Of a DNA stretch of 64,000 bases, positions 49,108 to 62,067 are shown piece after piece. Source of the DNA: Centrapalus pauciflorus. Lineage: Eukaryota; Streptophyta; Magnoliopsida; Asterales; Asteraceae. The notes below the pieces were generated by a model that worked only from the letters and a program-made list of their open reading frames with translations, ran no database searches and had not been told where the DNA came from. The stretch is from the NCBI GenBank assembly GCA_020465985.1, contig JAANYP010004395.1, forward strand, positions 1,004,501 through 1,068,500, given 5' to 3'. Positions within the stretch are counted from its first letter, which is position 1; each line of letters opens with the position of its first letter. The translations under genes and the position numbers were made by a program.

Positions 49108-51000
49108 TGTTGCACCCCGTTTCAAAGTTTAAATTTGAATTTTGAATTTTAAAAAAATATTTATACTAAATATTAGGTGGAGTATTGCGTTGGTAATTTA
49201 ATTGAAAATTAATACATTGCCATATTAGTTAGGATTCAAGTTATAGCAAGTGAAAGTTATAGTGCTAGAATCGTAATGTTGCAATGATTGATTGTGCCAA
49301 GTCCCCAAACTAGTTAGTTTCAAGAGGACTAAAAAGGGTTTACAAAGTTTATTGCGATGAACCTTTGTTCATCTCTAACTACTGTTTGTTTTTCTTTGTC
49401 TCTATATGTTATCAAGATCCATCAACTTGAAGGCATTAATTGGTGGATTTGATCATAATACATTGTTTGTGGTTGATTTCCAAAGGAATACAAGTGATTT
49501 TGAGGTAAATCGTGTGTTTTGATGAGTTTTTGTTGTTGTTGCAGATTTGAAACTCATTTGATTTAGTTTGCTTGAGATAAACTTATGCATGTTAGTGTTT
49601 AGAAATTAATTTGGGTTCATATGAACCCTAGCTTTGATTTATGTGGATTGATGTGGTTTGGGATTTAAAAGTTGATAGAAATGACTTATAAATGTTGTAT
49701 ATATGTTTCCAAATCGTTTTATGAGATGCAAGTTAAGATTTTGAGTTTTGGTCATTTTCGATTGAAAACTCGTAGCACCACAGATGCAGTTCAAGGTCCA
49801 CTCAACGAGTCGATACCCTCACCCGTCAATACTTAGTCTTTTGCTTTGTGGATATATCATACTTGAAGCTCACTCATCGAGTGGACTATAGTGACTCCCG
49901 AGTCAAATGTTACTGTAAATGGGGAATTTGGAAGTTGATGGTTACTCGTCGAGTGGACCTAGCCGACTCGACGAGTCAATTGATTCTGTCAGAAAAATTT
50001 TACTTTTTCATTGAAATAGTGGTTGGTCATGTTAAAGGTTTGAGATGTTTTGCAGGTAGTGGACTACTTTGAGACATTTAAAACTTTAAGGAATGTTAGG
50101 ATTGATCGAGACCAAAATTTGACGTCTTGTGGATATAACAAGTGAGTACCTTTAATTGTTTTACTATCCATTGAATGAAAAATGTAAATTTCTGTCGCTT
50201 AATTGTTGCATAATATGATTATATTGTTATTCTTACCTGAATAATTGAGAACAAGATTGCATGATAACTTGTAAAGAGATATGATGTGTGATAAGTTATT
50301 TTGTGATGATATGTGGTTATGAGCTGAATTGTAGAAGGACAATGACAAGTTTTATCAACTTCGTGGCGAGAGAATTCGGGCGTCCATGAGATGAGATAAA
50401 TTGTGATCACAATTTAGAGATGGGTCAAGTGAACTGAATCTCCTTAAGTGAGAGCCAAGGTGAGACCATAGTGGGATATGTGAATCGAGTCTCCTTAAAT
50501 GGGGCCAAGTTGAGACCATAGTTGGTAATATATACCGAGTTTCCTTAAGTGGGGGCTGATGTGAGACTTTTAGGGACCATGTGAACCGAGTCTTTTTAAA
50601 TGGAGGCCGATGTGTGATCCAATTATGTATTGATGTGAACCATGCTTAATGGAATGCCATTTATGGAAGTTAATTTCCGGTATAAGTTCGTAACGATATT
50701 AGTTGAATGTATTGTATGATGATATTGACATGTATGAATATTTTAACAATTAATTGAGATTTACTAAGCTCTTGTAGCTTACTAATTTAATTGTAATGAC
50801 TAGATAAGGGCAAGAAGTTGTCGAATCATCAACCAAGTCAGTTTCGGAGGTGAATTTATTGTGGATGTCATTTTGTGTTGGTATGTCTTATAAATATGGT
50901 CTGGATTGAATCTTATGAAGGTTAAGTTCTTAAATTGTACCACTTAAAGATATGTAAAAAGCAAGTGTTGTATTAGTAAAGTGTAGAATTGAAAATTTGT
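49108..51000. mobile_element. Decayed Ty3/gypsy-type LTR fragment
   Basis: Starts TGTTGCACCCCGTTTCAAAG, the TGTYRCACCCC-like LTR start common in plant gypsy elements. It contains several ACTCGTCGAGTGG / CTCGACGAGTCA palindromes (49800-49985), a tandem repeat block, and GATTTACTAAGCTCTTGTAGC with CTTACTAATTT near 50760, a pattern usual near gypsy LTR polyadenylation regions. No inverse right end or primer-binding site was found, so it is truncated. Some small frames inside are not genes. Confidence 0.5.
50429..50619 (+). repeat. ~50-bp tandem repeat, four units, in LTR relic
   Basis: Units follow GTGAAYCGAGTCTCCTTAAG TGGGGGCCAAGGTGAGACCATAG with increasing divergence at about 50429, 50478, 50526 and 50578. 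Such arrays are usual in the U3 part of gypsy LTRs. Confidence 0.75.
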
Positions 51001-51392
51001 CGTTTTATAATACTTTAAGAGTGCGTTTGTTTGGTGGGGTTTTAAGGTATAGAATGAGTTTGAGTTTCATAGATGTTAATGACTTTTAAATAAAACAAAA
51101 ATAGTTTAATGACTTAAATAATTAGAAAAAAAATTTAATAACTTACTTTTGAAAATAAAAAATTTGATAGGATTTTTTCAATATTAACCCTAGTTTTAAT
51201 TTAAGTTATTGACATCAATTGTATATTAAATTAAAAAATTGAAAACTTTAGATTTTAATTTATATAGAACATAATGTTTATATTTTATTACAATAAATGA
51301 CGTGGTATAAAATGTGTTTTTTCTTATTACTTTTTACTTTAAACGTTTAGTATTTTTATATAATTTGTATGTAATTTTATATATTTTAAAAG

Positions 51393-51396
<4 letters not shown>
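51001..51396. other. Intergenic, repeat relics
   Basis: A GTGCGTTTGTTTGG word at 51019 (MITE-end-like) and a partial copy of the 39823-40119 repeat. No gene. Confidence 0.45.

Positions 51397-51463
<67 letters not shown>
51397..51463. repeat. (TA)n microsatellite
   Basis: About 66 bp TA, not bordered by a recognised element. Confidence 0.95.

Positions 51464-52318
<855 letters not shown>

Positions 52319-52380
<62 letters not shown>
52319..52380. repeat. (TA)n microsatellite
   Basis: About 62 bp of TA bordering the group C element. Confidence 0.95.
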
Positions 52381-52387
<7 letters not shown>

Positions 52388-53164
52388 ACCAACGCAATGA
52401 AATAATTTTCTAGCATCATTGCCTACACTCTTCTTTTGTAATTTGGGGAACACATCTAAACGTAATACGTCCTTTTTTTCCCCTAATCATGCACCTTCTT
52501 AATATGATAGAAAAATCAAGTTTAATCTGTGTGCTTCACGTAACTAACAAATTACAAATGTGAGAATAAAGTGTATGATTAGTAAAAAAAAAAAGATAAT
52601 GAAAGGTATACCTGTAGCACACGACTCTTTAAAATTTGTAATTTTGTTATATTGAAGTTGGCATTGGAGAATAGAGATGCGATTATATACATTTATTACT
52701 AGTTTATTAACACATGGATCATATTGACATTTTAGATACTTAATTGTTTACATTATACACACACTTACACACATGAAATAAGAACGCGGAAATATTCAAA
52801 CATAAATTTTTAGATAGTAACTAATTATAAAAATATTATTCTAATGTTCCTAATACTAAGAACTTTATGAAAATGAAAAGTTGATGAGTTTTTATAAAAT
52901 GTGTTGAATAAAATTCTTAATCAACGTTGAAAATATTTTTATATTAAACTGTATATTAGTTAACTATATACTAAATTTTATTTTTATTAGTGCTTAGTAA
53001 TATAGAATTTAAAATTCATATTAATTGTTTTACAACATAACATGCACACATCATTCTAATCCTATTCCTAAGGTAAATTCGTATTGATTTTAATCAGGTT
53101 ATATTGGATATTTTAAAAATTAAAAATAATAAATTGTTACGAATCAATTGTTGGTGATGACATG
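52381..53164. other. Intergenic, no gene seen
   Basis: AT-rich with no recognisable content. Confidence 0.45.
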
Positions 53165-53589
53165 CAGGGGCGGATCTAGAAATTTTTGTTATGGATGTCA
53201 CTTTTTTAGAGCAAGTTGAATACTTAGATTTTTGAAATATTTTTTAAGATAGATCGGGTACCGAAACGGATTGCCACATAAAATTAACAAATAACAAGAT
53301 TTTTCTAATTAAAAAAGTACATAGTACAATACCGTTAAAACTTTCATTTCAGAAATTTGGCTTTTTTTATGTTTTTTATTATTAAAACTTAGTAATATAT
53401 CAATAACTTTTAGTAATAAAAACAACAAATATAAATTAAATATGTATATTATAATTTCATAAATTTTTTGTAGGTGTCACTAAAAAAAAATTAGGTGTCA
53501 CTCGAGTTTTTTTTACATACGTAACTCAGTATTTTGAAAATTTATCGGTGTCGAGTGACACTCGTATATATAAACCAGGTCCGCCCATG
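53165..53589. mobile_element. hAT-type non-autonomous element with 8-bp TSD
   Basis: CAGGGGCGGATCTAGAA at the left and GGTCCGCCCATG at the right (9 of 10 terminal bases inverted), flanked by the perfect 8-bp repeat ATGACATG (53157-53164 and 53590-53597). It contains no transposase. A short GGGTCCGCCCATGA fragment at 3271-3285 is related. Confidence 0.85.
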
Positions 53590-53905
53590 ATGACATGTAC
53601 GTGACATATAAAGAATTTGTATATTTACTCGTTTAGTAATACTTATAGATGTAGATTATAATTATAAAAGATAGTTTTAACTTTCCCTAACCGTTTTTTT
53701 AATTAATTTAAAATCACATTAATTAATATCTATCATTCACTTGTTATAACCATCAAAATGCAACTAATTAAGAGTAGTTGAGGATCACGTTAATACCAAT
53801 TTAATACAGTTCATCTAATAAGTGTGTGTTTGCAGCATATATATCCATTAATTTGTGCCTTCCACCTAGCTAGCTGATAGCTAATAAGTGATTTAATTAT
53901 ATAAA

Positions 53906-55876
53906 GAGTTAATTACAAAAATAATTCTCGTGGTATGTCCTAAAAATTGGATTTGATCCTGAACTTTCAATTTTGCAGGATCGGTCATTATTTTCACTGT
54001 TTGTTTGCAATTTTGGTCCATCAACCTATTAACTTTTCTAGTATGACCAAATTACCCTTATTTTAGTGCAAACCATAGGGACCATTTCTGCAATTAATAT
54101 TTTAACTCATTTTATTCTTAATCAAATAATTATATTTTTATTGTTACTTAACCTTAACAAACTACAAAAAAAAAAAAAGAGAATTATTTAAATATTATGT
54201 TGGTTCATTAATGAATTAAATATTTTTTAGTCTTAATTATTTTCAATTAATTATAATCAAAGTGTAAACCTCTCAAAATCTATTTTAAGAAAATCATTTA
54301 AGTATAGAAACTATGTTTTAGAGGTTTCATAGATAAAATATTATAAAAATATTGACTCTATAATTATTTATGTTGGTTCATAAATTTATAATAAAAAATA
54401 TATATGTTTGTCAAATATATTTTACTTTCGTCTTAAATAAAATTGGCCAAAAATTAAATTTTATAGTCCTTTCTTTTCTTTTTTATCAAAACAAGGTGAT
54501 CATGGTAATGTGATAAATCAAAATGATTTAAATTTTAAGGTATTGATTTAATCAGATTACAATTAAAGTCAATATGAATCTCAAACATGTTATACGACCT
54601 AAAATTTTAAATTGTTTTTAGTGTAATTAAAACGATAAAATAGTTGATACGTTAAATAAATAAATTTGACTTGTCTTAGACCCTTTAAAAGTTTTTTTTT
54701 AACTTGGTCGAGTTAGATGTTAAAATTTTATTTATTTAAGTTCTTCAATTATTTTTCCGCGAAGAGAAAACATATAAATTAAAAGGAGTTTTGATTATAT
54801 ACACACATAAGATTAAAATGTTTAATCATCTTGATTCCAATAAATAAATTCATCACTGAAATTAATTTTTCCGGCCTAAAATTATGAATGTTTTTTTCTA
54901 AAAGATTAATTGAAAAAAAGTCTAAGTTTTTCAACAATGACATGATCTCTTGGTTTGATTGGAGCTCTTGAGATAAGTTTTTAATCGGAACGATGTTGAT
55001 ATTAATCTTGTTATAAAAGTTTAATCGTTAAACCCATACAACCTTGTTAAAATAAGTTTTAATAAAACGTTTTAATTTTTAAATGATTATAAGTTTTGAG
55101 AGGTTTACAATTTGATTGTTTGAATGATTTAAATAATAAAAATGTTGGTCCATAAATGAATTTTTTGAAAACAGTTTAATGTGTTAAGATATTTTTAAAT
55201 ATAAATACTTTTTCTTAAAAAATATAATAGTTTAATGTGTCAAAACCATAAAGTTGGTTCATAAATAAATAATTATAAATTGAATGATTCAAAAGTTAAA
55301 TGATTTTAATATTTTTTGCTTTAATTAAATTGTTGGTTCATAAATAAATGTTTTATAACTTATTAAAGTTAATTAATACTAAAAAATAAACTATAGTTAA
55401 TTACATAAATGGTATTTGTGGTTTGACCAACATAAATATTTTTTATTATAAATGTATGAACCAACATAAATAAATATAGTGTCAAAATATTTTAGTTATG
55501 AAACCTCTAAAAAACAACTTCTAAAATAAATGATTCTTTTATTATAAATTTTGAGAGGTTTACAATTTAAAATAAATTTAATTTAGACTAAAAAATATTT
55601 AAATCATTTATGAACCAACATAAATAAAATAAATCTATTCTTTTATATAAGTCATTAAAGTTAATTAATACTAAAAAAATAAATTATTTAATTAAGAGTA
55701 AAAAAGAGTTAAAAGAATTAATTGCATAAATGATCCCTATGGTTTGCCCAAAATAAGGGTAAATTGGTCATATTAGAAAAGTTAATATGTAGAGGGACCA
55801 AAATTGCAAACAAACAGTGAAAATACCAAATCCAATTTTTAGGACATACCACAGGGACCATTTTTGTAATTAACTT
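53906..55876. mobile_element. 1.97-kb Mutator-like element without transposase
   Basis: Inverted ends of at least 150 bp: GAGTTAATTACAAAAATAAT.. GTGGTATGTCCTAAAAATTG and the inverse CAATTTTTAGGACATACCAC.. GTAATTAACTT. The 9-bp flanking duplication is TTATATAAA (53897-53905, 55877-55885). The interior has further inverted pieces (ATGAACCAACATAAATAA / GTTGGTTCATAAA) but no open frame. The TSD is itself AT-palindromic, so a little ambiguous. Confidence 0.75.
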
Positions 55877-56187
55877 TTATATAAATCTACTATATATAGA
55901 TTATGTAAAGATTAATTTTCAAGCAAGCATAGGCCCGCCCATATAATAAAGGTGTCTTTTTATTATTTATTTATAAAAATTAATAAAACGTTGAATGTTG
56001 TTAGGTTTAGTTTGGTAATTTTAATGTATTAAACGGAAACAGAACCACATATTATAATTTACCAAAATTTTCGATGCCAAATTGTCGCACTTAATCACAA
56101 CCCTTTACTTCTTTTTTCAAGATATGGCATCCATTTAGTTTTCTTTAACTCCACGTTTCTTTTTTGACACATGTCATCTACATAAAA

Positions 56188-56540
56188 TATGGTTTAAGTA
56201 AGTACCACTCGTTATGCAGCGCACCAGAAAGTACCACCATAAACATGTTTTAATTAACATTATGAAGATAATATGTAAAATTTCACATACATTCACATCT
56301 CCTAACTTCTAAAAAATGATGTGAACGTACACTTACATAAATTTGAATATAGGTGAATGTGCATTTATGTAATGCGTGATTTCATGCACTTAGAATATCC
56401 GAAATTTCGTGAAATTTATATATCATCTATGTAATGTTAATTAAAACATGTTTATGAAAAAAATTTCAAAAAAGTTAATTTTAAATGTGGTACCTTCGGG
56501 TGCGCTGTGTAATAGGTGGTACTCACTTGAACCTAAATCT
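56188..56540. repeat. Group C element, TA flanks reduced
   Basis: Left ATGGTTTAAGTAAGTACCAC.. GCGCACCAGAAAGTACCACC, right GGTACCTTCGGGTGCGCTG.. CACTTGAACCTAAATC. Only a short TATATA remains at the right. Confidence 0.7.
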
Positions 56541-57894
56541 ATATATACATATGGTTGAGTTCAGGGAGTCTCAACTTAGAGTGGAATCTTGAAGTCTCAC
56601 CTGTTGTTTCACTTGACAAAATGGTAAAATTGTCAAACATTATTTTTTTTAATTAAAAGTTAATTAATCAAAAATCAATCCCTAAATAATAGCATATCTT
56701 CCGTAGCAAATATTCCATAACATAAACCAATATTCTCTCATCTTTCTCTCTCATGTATATCAATGGAAGTCCTTTTTGAATTGAAAATCATACATATTGA
56801 TTTATTTTTTTGAGTTACATTAATACATATGCACATGTTCAAATCAACCTATATGTAATCATATGTTATGTTGCACCTTTGCACATGTTCAAATCAACAT
56901 TTACAAAATCACATGTTATATTGCATGTAATAGATCTGTATGCACATGTTCAAATACATTTGCAATGTGCAATTATTGAAATGGATAAATTCATGTATCA
57001 ATATGAACATGTTGTATCTTGTATATCGATCATTAGACAAATTCATGTATCATGTACCAATATGAACATGTTCATTTGTTGCAAGTATATGATTTTAAAA
57101 GAATAAATTCAAATTATCGATAATCATTCTAACAAGTAAGTTTTGTATATATTTTTAAAGAAAATAATTATAACATTACATTGGAATTATATTGATGTAC
57201 TTGTGCATATGAAATATCAAAACATGTTTATACCATTCGCGTTTGATACTTTTGGTTTCTTAGCTCCAGAGACTGCGGGTCATAAATTCTAAAGGCCCTA
57301 ATTCACAATCCCAAAAGGACTAGCGGCACAGCTAGATGCCCATTTGCATTCTATCGTTTTATAGAGACCTTATTATCGTTTTTGAATTCATTTATATATA
57401 ATCGTAATAAATTGCTGTATTTTTTGTTTTAGTTTTTGTAATTAATATATTTAAATATTTGTTAAAAACTAATAATGAGGGAACTCATAAGAAACACCTA
57501 ATTAAAAATATACCAAAACAGTTAAAGATATATTGCTATGATGACCTAACAACACTCTAACAGTTAAAGTCTTAAAAAGATATATTGCTATTATGGTAAA
57601 TAATACTTTTTCTAATATTAGACCCGTTACATTGGTCAAGAATACCATAAAGTAGATAATAATACTTTTTATTTTTAATGATATTCTTAATTCTTATAGA
57701 AGTAATAATATAATAATTGTTGATATTGAAATACATGTCTCTTTTAAGTATATTTTTCTGTAAGTAAAGATAGCGAAAATATTTAAGGAAAAAAAAAAAG
57801 GAAAATTAATATATTTATGTGATGTCGAAATCAAATTTTAATCTTTAAGGAATTTTCCGATCACCCTGCCACCATGCACGCGCAGTCTCTCTCT
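56541..57894. other. Intergenic with small repeats
   Basis: GCACATGTTCAAATCAAC is repeated at about 56830, 56880 and 56940. A fragment GTTGAGTTCAGGGAGTCTCA at 56553 resembles the group F terminus. 57240-57360 is less AT-rich (GGACTAGCGGCACAGCTAG) and unexplained. No gene. Confidence 0.45.
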
Positions 57895-57902
57895 TATATA
57901 AA
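57895..57902 (+). promoter_or_regulatory. TATA box of the BIG GRAIN 1-like gene
   Basis: TATATAAA preceded by CTCTCTCT, about 150 bp before the start codon. A CT-rich leader (TCTCTCTGAAAAAAC, CACTCTCTCTG) follows, as expected for a 5' UTR. Confidence 0.6.
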
Positions 57903-58053
57903 ATTTGCCATACACCCTGTTCATGGTCTCATTTCATCTCTCTGAAAAAACAGCCACTTCTCCGTTCAATAATTCATTCACTCTCTCTGTACTTTTTGAT
58001 CTTTCTCAAATCACTTGTATTCTCGTTTTCAGATCCTTTACACATACAGGGCA

Positions 58054-59199
58054 ATGTATGGTTGGAGTCATAAATCTGTCAGAGAACCCAAATCAAGAAA
58101 AACCACCCAAACTCCATCTTTTTCTTCCACCCTTCTCGACGAAATTTACCGTTCCATGGATGCCGGTGATGATAAGTCCGGTGAATTTAACCTCCCAGAA
58201 GAGAAATTTTTAAAGAAACAGAGCATCACTAATGTTGGCGGCGCCTCCGGTAGAGTCAACGCTAGCAGTACGGTGGAAGACGAAGGAATGGCGAGTCTCC
58301 GGCGAGCTTTTTTACTTCAGAAATGGTTGGATATGAGAGGAAATGCGAAAAAGTTGACCGGTCGTACGAGGCCTCCGTCATTACCGGAATTTGACCGGAA
58401 ACCGGATCCCTTTTTATTCAGTTCTGGGTCGAGCTCGTCTGATTCGAGCCTTGGATGGTTCTCTGAACCAGATGTTTTTAGCGAGTCCAGGCCGCAGAAA
58501 CCTTCCTGTTTTGGCCCTTTTAATAGGCCAAAACCTGTAAAAACTGAGGTTTTTTTTAAAAAACATCAGCAAACGGAGTTTGATTATTGTTTGGACGATC
58601 ATCAAACAAATGGAATCGATCGTGGGGCTTTAATCAAGTCGAAAGCTCGAGCACTGAAGATTTATGCGAACCTAAAGAAAGTAAAGCAACCAATTTCACC
58701 GGGAGGACGACTTACAACCTTTCTCAACTCTCTTTTCGCAAATGGGCATGTGAAGAAACCGAAAGAATTAAATTCTTCGGGTTTTGATGATAGGAATGTC
58801 GATAGCACAACACATGGATCCACATGTTCATCTGCTTCTTCGTATACAAGATCATGTTTAAGCAAAAATTCTCCGAGAACAAGGGAGAAACTCAACAATG
58901 GAATCCAAAGGACCGTTAGATTTTACCCGGTGAGCGTAATTATCGATGAAGATTGCCGTCCCTGTGGCGAAAAATTCATTTACGATAAACAAGACTTTAC
59001 AAAGGGACTTCCAGCGTTAACGTCCCAAAAGAAATACGAAGATTGTAACGACGATGATGATGATGCGTCAAGTGATTCGAGCTCGGACTTGTTTGAGCTC
59101 GATCACTTGTCTATCTTGAAAGAATGCGATGAACTTCCTGTGTACGAAACCACTCATTTTGGCAGGAATCGTGCGATTGCTAAAGAGTTAATTTGCTGA
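58054..59199 (+). CDS. BG1: BIG GRAIN 1-like protein
   Basis: An intronless 381-aa protein with the block order of the plant BIG GRAIN family: MYGW start, TPSFSSTLLDEIYRSMD (20-36), SLRRAFLLQKWLDM, a Ser-rich SSGSSSSDSSLGWFSEPD, KSKARALKIYANLKKVKQPI followed by SPGGRLTTFLNSLF, and a C-terminal DLFELDHLSILKECDELPVY ETT. Rice BG1 is a plasma-membrane-associated regulator that raises auxin transport/response and grain size, and dicot relatives are less studied. It has no enzyme motif or membrane helix and is probably largely disordered. The ATG at 58054 is chosen because MYGW is the family start and the frame upstream has no ATG. The N-terminus is complete and no break is seen. Confidence 0.88.
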   Translation: MYGWSHKSVREPKSRKTTQTPSFSSTLLDEIYRSMDAGDDKSGEFNLPEEKFLKKQSITNVGGASGRVNASSTVEDEGMASLRRAFLLQKWLDMRGNAKKLTGRTRPPSLPEFDRKPDPFLFSSGSSSSDSSLGWFSEPDVFSESRPQKPSCFGPFNRPKPVKTEVFFKKHQQTEFDYCLDDHQTNGIDRGALIKSKARALKIYANLKKVKQPISPGGRLTTFLNSLFANGHVKKPKELNSSGFDDRNVDSTTHGSTCSSASSYTRSCLSKNSPRTREKLNNGIQRTVRFYPVSVIIDEDCRPCGEKFIYDKQDFTKGLPALTSQKKYEDCNDDDDDASSDSSSDLFELDHLSILKECDELPVYETTHFGRNRAIAKELIC

Positions 59200-62067
59200 T
59201 TTGATTTTAATTGTTCTATAAAATTATGAGATTAAATCACAAATACGTTTTAAATGAGGTTGCTGTTTCTTTTGGTTTCGTCTTACAGTTTATTACAAAA
59301 ATTGTAACAATTAATTCATTGATTTAAATTTTTTTCTACATTAATGAATAAAAATCTGCATTTATTGTTTATAAACCAATATATACAGTCTTTTTAAAAG
59401 ATTAATACATTGTTTTTTTAACAACAACGATTATACAACACCAAGTTTCTAACAAGTGTTAAACAGACATAAAAAAAAAAAAAAAAATAGTAATAAAACG
59501 ACTCCAGAAATAAATTGCATAACCAATTACAAAGTTAACTCTCTACGGAGCTTTAACCTAGAATTTATCTAATAAAAAGACACTTTGAATCAAGTGAATT
59601 GGCATATTGATCACCTGTGCCTTGGTTGGAAAAGCAATTGAATTCTAGGGCATGTTTAGTTAACATATTTTCGACGGAAATTATTGTTGAAAACAAGGAT
59701 ATTCAGAAAATGCGTTCGGGTCCACTATTTTTTTTATGTTTTCGGTTTTTAATTTTCAATTTTCAGTTTATAATTATATATTGAAAATTTCATTTTTATG
59801 TTTTCAGGTTATGTTTCCTTTTTCAAACTTCATTTTTGAATATTATTAAAATTTAAAATATAATCAATTTTTTAAAGGAGTGTGGTGTGGATAGTCTCCT
59901 TCAAATATGAAGGAATTTCTTATTGATTAAAAAAACATCTTCGTATTTGAAAAAATGGAGCAATCCATTCGAAGGAGTTCATTTCCTTCAAACTTCGTTT
60001 TTGTAGTAACAATCGTTTTTCAAAGTTCATTTTTGAACTTCATGTATACTATTTACATGGTTTGAAATGTATGCATGATTGCGTGAACATTTTTTATTTC
60101 ATTTTATTTTTTATATTATATAGTAAGACTTAAATTTGATTAAAAAATTGCAGTAATGATTACAAGGAAGGAGATGCAAATAATTAGATATTATAAAGCT
60201 AAGAGAAGGCAGAACATGTGGCTTTTAAGTAATTGTTTATACATAACTCCAATTCTTAAAACACCGACTCTTTAAAGTTTAAAATGTGAAGTGTACGTGA
60301 GTTGTACCTTATGGAGTAAGAGTTGTACATTTAAGATGTTAAAATTGATTTGAAATTGAAGGGTGAAAAACAAAAGGAATGCCATGGAGACAAATTTAGG
60401 AAAAGAAGAGAAGGTGTTTGCTACTTTTGGTTTTGGTTGATCCCAAGTAGCTGGATGAATGGATGGATGAATTGGATTGGAGAGTGACAGTTTGTGAGAT
60501 GAAAAAGAGAGAAAGTAAAAGATGGGGGGATATTTGGGAAAAGAAAATAAAGGAGGGGGTGAAAGTGAAAATGAAGATTCCAAGATCGGAATTAGAAGCA
60601 AAGCCTACCCTCGATGATAAAAGAGGAAAGTGAAATCTTTTGCTTTCGTTTTCTTTTCCATTTTTGATTTCTCCTGTTGCTTTAACAATCAATCCAATTT
60701 ATTTATTATTTATTTTTGTATAAATATATAGCGACGCAGAAAAATATTACATGTTATCATCTCAACCTTCAAGATTAAGTCAATTTTTAATATTAATTGT
60801 TTAAAATGTAAAGGGTGTTAACAGTAACCCTAAAGGTTAAGGATTCGATTCTCATTGTGGAACAATTTACGTATCTAAAAGTAGAATTAGATGGATGTGC
60901 TTTTGATGATTATGTGCTTTACGATTTTATTTTCGGTTAGCTAATTTCAAGGTTTGCTTAAATGACTTGATATTAACACTATCAAATATAGTATTTTATT
61001 TAAATGACTTATTTTAGTTAGGGTAGTCTTAGAAATTTAATGCTTTTTTTAATTAAGTAATTAAGTTTGAACACACTACTCTAATAATTATGTTGACTAC
61101 TTACCAGTTATATCGGTCAAAAAAATTAATATGTCATTTAAATGGTTTTTACACAAGTAATTAACATCTTAATTATTTATTTATTTTGGGATTATTATTT
61201 TACATGTTGAGTAATTCTTTTTATTAACTCAACAATAAAGTTTATTGCTTTGTCATATTAATATTATTATTATTATCATTTCAAATTTTCAATAATGTAA
61301 AATAGTCACAAACGAAAAAAAAAATCATAACAATTATTAATATTTAATATGATTGCATGATAATAAATGAATATAACAATAAACACAAATCTATAATAAC
61401 TATACTAAATTTTTATAATAATTAATTAAAAAAAGTATTAAATTATAAAATATATTAATCCAAAACTTTAATTATAATAGTTAGTTTTGAAATTTTTAAT
61501 TACCACAATTAATTGATTATTCTTTCTAAAACATTTTAAATAGTTATTAGCTATTTAAACCATGATAAACGTAAGTTATACGTAATAATCAAAATAATCT
61601 TTTAGAATGTTTAATTATCAAAATTTGATTAAATTAATAAAATTAAGAAACAATAACTATCTATAATTTTTGCCGAATAGCAAATGTGTTTAATGTCAAT
61701 CGTCGGATACTCGGATCATGGGTCTACAAAATGAACTACAAAAGAGTTATAAAATTTTTAAAAATATACAAACATACGTCATATGTTATAAAAAAGTACA
61801 AAAAAAATTTATAAACTCTTTAAATGAAACAACTCAGGCAACGCAAGAATAAAATATTATTTCTTTTTGTATTTAGATTTAGATTTATTTGTTTTTGTTG
61901 ATCGAATTTATTATTTCATTGTATAAATGTTTTATGAAATCATTGGTTTACGTTTTATAGGATCTCGAATAAAATGAAAACACATTGTTATATAGCTAAA
62001 ATAACACATTAATAACAAATAAAATGACTTATATAGTTTGAGCAATAGTTTATTTTCCAAAGTTAAA
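59200..62067. other. Long AT-rich intergenic stretch
   Basis: The first ~200 bp includes the BG1-like 3' UTR. 60340-60660 has purine-rich tracts (GAAGAGAAGG, GGAGGGGGTGAAAGTG) whose opposite strand gives overlapping small frames with no recognisable protein. They could belong to an untranslated leader, but this is unsupported. 60660-62067 is very AT-rich with nothing seen. Confidence 0.45.

Noticed and set aside
58015..58053. Extended N-terminus of the BIG GRAIN-like protein
   Set aside because: It has no ATG. The family start MYGW begins at 58054.
60272..60692. Two overlapping minus-strand frames of about 100 codons
   Set aside because: Low-complexity Ser/Phe/Leu-rich translation of a purine-rich tract, with no conserved domain seen.
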